Part shown: positions 60,915-64,000 of the stretch, piece after piece
Layout: the number at the start of each line of letters is the position of its first letter
How positions within the stretch are numbered: the stretch's first letter is position 1
Origin: PNNG01 sp046291695
GTDB lineage: Bacteria > Bacteroidota > Bacteroidia > UBA7662
Length of the DNA stretch: 64,000 nucleotides
Direction: 5' to 3'
NCBI GenBank assembly: GCA_046291695.1
Contig: JBKBSO010000001.1
Coordinates: 1-64,000 of the forward strand
Program-made: the position numbers and the translations under genes
The notes under the pieces: model-generated
Databases searched by the model: none
Seen by the model: only the letters and a program-made list of their open reading frames with translations
What the model was told of the DNA's origin: nothing

Positions 60915-61948
60915 TGATCGTAACCGATGCCGCAGCCATAGACAAAATTATATACCATAGGGTGTTCGAAGGGGGAGAAGCCGAGCCCGAATGGAATGAT
61001 TTGCCCTATCTCAGGCAAGATGCTGCCGAAGAAGAGGTCTTTAAAAAGGTTTTCCTGAAACCCTTCAGCCAAGCTACAGCAACCTATGAGTTCACCCATC
61101 CGGTGCAGCTTGAGCTAAATGTATTACACAACCTTTGTAAACGTCTCGAAAAGGGGGCTGATTTTACCGACATCTCCAAGTTAATGGTCAAACACTTGAA
61201 TGATGTATCTCGTCATCCAGCCATACCAGGTGCCGATGTATTTATTATTAGCTACCAGGATATAGAAATGGGAAATGCAGTGTATTCCGGCCTTGGTATC
61301 TATAAAATTGAACGTAAAGACTTTTTTATCGAAACATCAGAAGTGCTTACCGGTACACCGGGTTTACGAATCAGGCAGGGGATTGGTGGCAAACGTTTCG
61401 ATAAAGCCTGCCTGATTTTATTCACCGAAGATGAAGCCGGTACTTTGCTGGTGATGGAAAAGCCAGGAGGAGAGACCGAGTATTGGCAACGCGATTTTAT
61501 TGGTATAACGCCTAAAAACGATCATATTAACCATACAAATGCCGTTTTAAACCTCACTAAAAACTTTGTAACCGGGCAATATCCAGAAGAGTTTGAGGTA
61601 AGCCGCGCCGATCAAATTGATTTACTTAACCGGTCAGTGGCCTTCTTCAAAAAGAACGAGACCTTCGATAAGCGTGAATTTGAGCAGGAAGTATTACAAG
61701 ATGCTGAAGTGATCAAAAGCTTCCATGAATTCAATAAAGCCTATAGTGAGGAAGTAAACTGGGAACTGGCCGATCAGTTTGAAATTTCGGCCCAAGCAGT
61801 AAAAAAGCAGCAGCGCATTTTTAAAAGTGTGCTCAAACTCGATAAAAATTTCCATATCTACATACACGGTAACCGTAACCTCATTGAACAAGGCACCGAT
61901 CCCGATGGCCGGAAGTTTTATAAAATCTATTTCGAAAACGAGAGTTAG
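60914..61948 (+). CDS. Nucleoid-associated protein, NdpA/YejK family
   Basis: The 344-residue protein resembles NdpA (YejK)-type nucleoid-associated proteins: AAIDKIIYHRVFEGG at the start, LFTEDEAGTLLVMEKP-like strands (about 165-185) and an alpha-helical C-terminal half with VARSVAFFKKNETFDKREF-like SVAFFKKNETFDKREFEQEV. Such proteins bind the nucleoid, and in some species topoisomerases; the role in Bacteroidota is untested. It shares one base with the RluA-type stop, so the two are transcribed together. Confidence 0.8.
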   Translation: MIVTDAAAIDKIIYHRVFEGGEAEPEWNDLPYLRQDAAEEEVFKKVFLKPFSQATATYEFTHPVQLELNVLHNLCKRLEKGADFTDISKLMVKHLNDVSRHPAIPGADVFIISYQDIEMGNAVYSGLGIYKIERKDFFIETSEVLTGTPGLRIRQGIGGKRFDKACLILFTEDEAGTLLVMEKPGGETEYWQRDFIGITPKNDHINHTNAVLNLTKNFVTGQYPEEFEVSRADQIDLLNRSVAFFKKNETFDKREFEQEVLQDAEVIKSFHEFNKAYSEEVNWELADQFEISAQAVKKQQRIFKSVLKLDKNFHIYIHGNRNLIEQGTDPDGRKFYKIYFENES

Positions 61949-62023
61949 TGTAACGCCAGCGCCTGTTTATTTGTATTCCGTAAAGTTCGATCTCCCCGAG
62001 TACGAACAGGCAGCACCTCTACA

Positions 62024-62410
62024 TCATGGCAGAAACCTGTCTGTTACATCGGGCGAGGGCAGAGGGCAGTGGTCTAATTTTCCAAAAAGACGGTAGCGGT
62101 GCTTGGCTATAAGTCGGTACAGCGCATTTCGAACTAAGCTGGGTACCAGCCAAAAAACCTGGCTCAACCACCAAATGCCACCTAAAGAACGTAGCATGTA
62201 TAAAACAGCTTCCGATTCGCAATACAATCGGTTGTTGTTCCACAGAATCACCGAATCGGGTTGGGCCTTGCCAAGCTGCAGCTTTGAAGCAAAGTCTGAA
62301 TCGAGCGTGGCAAAACGAAAAAGCCGCTTGTGATCGTGGCGGAGCAGAAATTGCACCGACCAGTGACACAAACGGCAATGTCCGTCGAATAGAACTACAG
62401 GTTCACTCAT
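62024..62410 (-). CDS. DCC family thiol-disulfide oxidoreductase-like protein (DUF393)
   Basis: The 128-residue protein starts EPVVLFDGHCRLCHWSVQFLL, with the DGxCxxC element (Cys at about 12 and 15) that names the DCC/DUF393 family, then FRFATLDSDFASKL and SEAVLYMLRSLGGIWW typical of it. The thioredoxin-like fold may handle disulfides, but no reaction is proven. Its ATG overlaps the DUF349 gene stop (ATGA), so it is co-translated with that gene. Confidence 0.85.
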   Translation of the reverse strand: MSEPVVLFDGHCRLCHWSVQFLLRHDHKRLFRFATLDSDFASKLQLGKAQPDSVILWNNNRLYCESEAVLYMLRSLGGIWWLSQVFWLVPSLVRNALYRLIAKHRYRLFGKLDHCPLPSPDVTDRFLP

Positions 62411-64000
62411 GCGTCGCGAAGGAGCAACAGCTTTTGGTTGAGCTGCTCAATCTCATTACGCGCTTTTTCGATTTTTTGTTCAATCTCTTTTTTGAGCATA
62501 TCGGCATTCTTCGATTGTGCAAAGAATCCCATATTATTCTCCCATAAGAGAATGTCGTTTTTGAGGTGACTGATGCGGGTCTGAATCTGGAATTGTTCTT
62601 TACGCAAGGCTTTGTCGCTATCCTTGCCCGATTTCAGCGTCTCAATTTTATTTTGGAAATTAAGCTTGGTTTTTTCGTTTTGCGAAATTTTCAAGCTGTC
62701 AAAATGCGCATTTAAGGCTTTGCGGTAGCGCTCGTTAACATCGGCTTTTTGCTTGATCGGAATAAAGCCAATCTCCATCCATTTCCGTTGAAAATCTTTG
62801 AGCGCATCCAAATCATCTTTCTGATTCCCGCTGCCAGTAAACTGCTCTATACTTTCAATGAGCTCCAGCTTCGCTTTAAGATTGTCTTCTTGTCGCGATT
62901 CCTGACTGCCAAAATGCTCGTTTTTACTTGTAAAAAAATGGTCGCAAGCCTGACGGAAGCGGTTCCAGATTTTATCACTTTGTTTGCGATTCACCGGCCC
63001 TATTTTTTTCCAAGCTTTTTGTAGGGCGATGATGGCATCAGTAGTGGCTTTCCAATCCTCGCTGTGCATCAGTGACTCGGCTTGTTCGCATAGGGCCTCT
63101 TTGGCCCGCATATTATCAATTTGTTCAGTACGAACATTGCGATAGAACAAATTTTTGTCGGTATAAAACTTATCAACTGAAGCCTTAAAGCGACGCCAAA
63201 TGGTTGTATTCTGCGCTTTTGGTGCAAATCCTATGCTTTTCCAAATGGACTGAATTTTTTCAATTTCTTCATTCAGTTTCGACCAGCCCTGATGGTCTTT
63301 TGGACTGTTTTCGAGCATTTGTTCAAGTTGAACACAGAGGGCTTCCTTTTTTTCGAGATTGATGCCACGTTCTTCGTCTAATTGCTGAAAATAAGATTTA
63401 CGCTTATCATAAACTTTATCTGAAGCCGCCTTGAAGCGTTCCCAAATGCTTTCTTTTTGCTCGCGAGGAACAGGGCCTAAGGCTTTCCATTGTTCGTGCA
63501 AGCCATTCAACTGCTCAATAGCCAATTTGATGCTGTTTTCGAGCAATAGCTCTTCGGCTTTTTCGCAAAGTTCAATTTTGCCTTCGAGGTTCTTCTGAAG
63601 GTCCAACTCCTTAAGTTCACGGTTAATCCTAAGGTTATCGTAGAACTTATCGATAAGGAAATGGTACTTCTGCCATTGCTCGTTGCGATGGGCTGGTGGC
63701 ACCGGCCCGGTATCTTTCCACTGCTGCTGTATAGTCCGCAACTTGTCGATATCGGTGATTCCTTTTGTTTCTTCGTCTTCAATCAACTGATGAAGCTCTT
63801 CAAGCAGCTGTTGCTTAACGCGGTAATTGTCGAGCAATCCCTGTTCGCGGCTTTCGCGCTCTTTGGCCCGACGCTGATTGTATTTGGTATTGGTTTCGAG
63901 AAATAGCAAATGAAGGGGAGAAGGTACCGGGGCAAAATCTTCCTCCTTGTTACCGGCTTCCAGAAAGGCCGCTAGCTTGGTGCTGCGTTCATTTTCATAA
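62407..64000 (-). CDS. DUF349 repeat protein, N-terminus outside the window
   Basis: At least 531 residues are visible. The open frame continues past the listed TTG at 63909 to the window end (upstream codons read ...ENERSTKLAAFLEAGNKEED...), so it is truncated by the window. It consists of tandem DUF349 repeats of about 70 residues, each with a W-x(2)-xGPVP or WKxIGFAPK-type core (QQWKDTGPVPPAH, EQWKALGPVPREQ, SIWKSIGFAPKAQ, KAWKKIGPVNRKQ, RKWMEIGFIPIKQ). The C-terminal tail is a coiled coil (KKEIEQKIEKARNEIEQLNQK). A long helical scaffold is likely; function is unknown. Confidence 0.88.
   Translation of the reverse strand, partial: YENERSTKLAAFLEAGNKEEDFAPVPSPLHLLFLETNTKYNQRRAKERESREQGLLDNYRVKQQLLEELHQLIEDEETKGITDIDKLRTIQQQWKDTGPVPPAHRNEQWQKYHFLIDKFYDNLRINRELKELDLQKNLEGKIELCEKAEELLLENSIKLAIEQLNGLHEQWKALGPVPREQKESIWERFKAASDKVYDKRKSYFQQLDEERGINLEKKEALCVQLEQMLENSPKDHQGWSKLNEEIEKIQSIWKSIGFAPKAQNTTIWRRFKASVDKFYTDKNLFYRNVRTEQIDNMRAKEALCEQAESLMHSEDWKATTDAIIALQKAWKKIGPVNRKQSDKIWNRFRQACDHFFTSKNEHFGSQESRQEDNLKAKLELIESIEQFTGSGNQKDDLDALKDFQRKWMEIGFIPIKQKADVNERYRKALNAHFDSLKISQNEKTKLNFQNKIETLKSGKDSDKALRKEQFQIQTRISHLKNDILLWENNMGFFAQSKNADMLKKEIEQKIEKARNEIEQLNQKLLLLRDA

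Overview
The window reads as a chromosomal segment of a Bacteroidota bacterium, probably in the Saprospiria/Chitinophagia/Sphingobacteriia part of the phylum. Four observations support this: promoters of the TAnnTTTG type, C-terminal type IX secretion (T9SS) sorting domains on two exported proteins, phylum-typical gene families (DUF5683, DUF4294, DUF5522, BshB1 bacillithiol deacetylase), and LPS genes (kdsA, kdsC) showing a Gram-negative envelope. Coding density is high, many genes overlap as ATGA or GTGA, and most of the content is housekeeping.

Layout. 1-1378: accessory strip on the 3' side of a tRNA-Ser(UGA) gene, holding the end of an IS3-family element, degenerate AATTTG-rich repeats, a 149-bp direct repeat and a large inverted repeat. 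1.6-4.6 kb: MATE exporter and peptide-type ABC substrate-binding lipoprotein. 4.7-7.7 kb: parA-parB-DUF5683-dapB. 8.0-9.1 kb: ruvB. 9.3-15.4 kb: one tight operon of a polyprenol-phosphate mannosyltransferase-like enzyme followed by a tripartite RND efflux pump. 15.4-17.3 kb: kdsA and a YeiH-type permease. 17.4-20.5 kb: the most distinctive locus, in which a large T9SS surface protein is bracketed by two tiny paralogous proteins sharing an AVPIDGGLG motif, preceded by a -33/-7 promoter and a terminator-like leader hairpin and closed by a terminator. 20.5-26.6 kb: saccharopine-dehydrogenase-like enzyme, cytidine deaminase, maf, a UbiA-like membrane protein with eroded active-site motifs, kdsC, an orphan CoA-transferase B subunit and a GNAT enzyme. 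26.6-35.3 kb: aspartate kinase, a T9SS metalloprotease, phosphoesterase, DUF5522 gene, purB, DUF4294, bshB1 and an Nramp-like transporter without the canonical metal motif. 35.3-41 kb: phosphoesterase, a tandem pair of paralogous envelope proteins, an M1 peptidase and an AT-rich SH3-like protein. 41.2-50.9 kb: smc, an ABC permease, a NamZ-type DUF1343 protein, fmt, a class IV aminotransferase, fbp and ykuK. 51-64 kb: pentapeptide protein, merR-M23 pair, alaS, gatB, a TlpA-like lipoprotein, a two-component system, an RluA-type enzyme, an NdpA-like protein, a DCC protein and a DUF349 protein cut by the window end.

How the genes work together. Several clusters are functionally linked: chromosome organisation (parAB, smc, ruvB), Kdo synthesis (kdsA, kdsC), diaminopimelate/lysine-family synthesis (dapB, aspartate kinase), translation (alaS, gatB, fmt, tRNA-Ser) and envelope export (RND pump, MATE, LolC/E-like permease, T9SS clients). 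Promoter boxes recur unusually close to start codons. The same box lies 5 nt before the mature tRNA-Ser 5' end, so many of the mRNAs are probably leaderless or nearly so.

Best leads for something new are the PIDGG small-protein/T9SS locus with its structured leader (17.4-20.5 kb), the UbiA-like protein that has lost its Asp motifs (23.8-24.8 kb), the Nramp-like transporter (34.0-35.3 kb) and the tandem envelope-protein pair (36.6-37.8 kb). No CRISPR array, prophage or recognisable defence island was seen.
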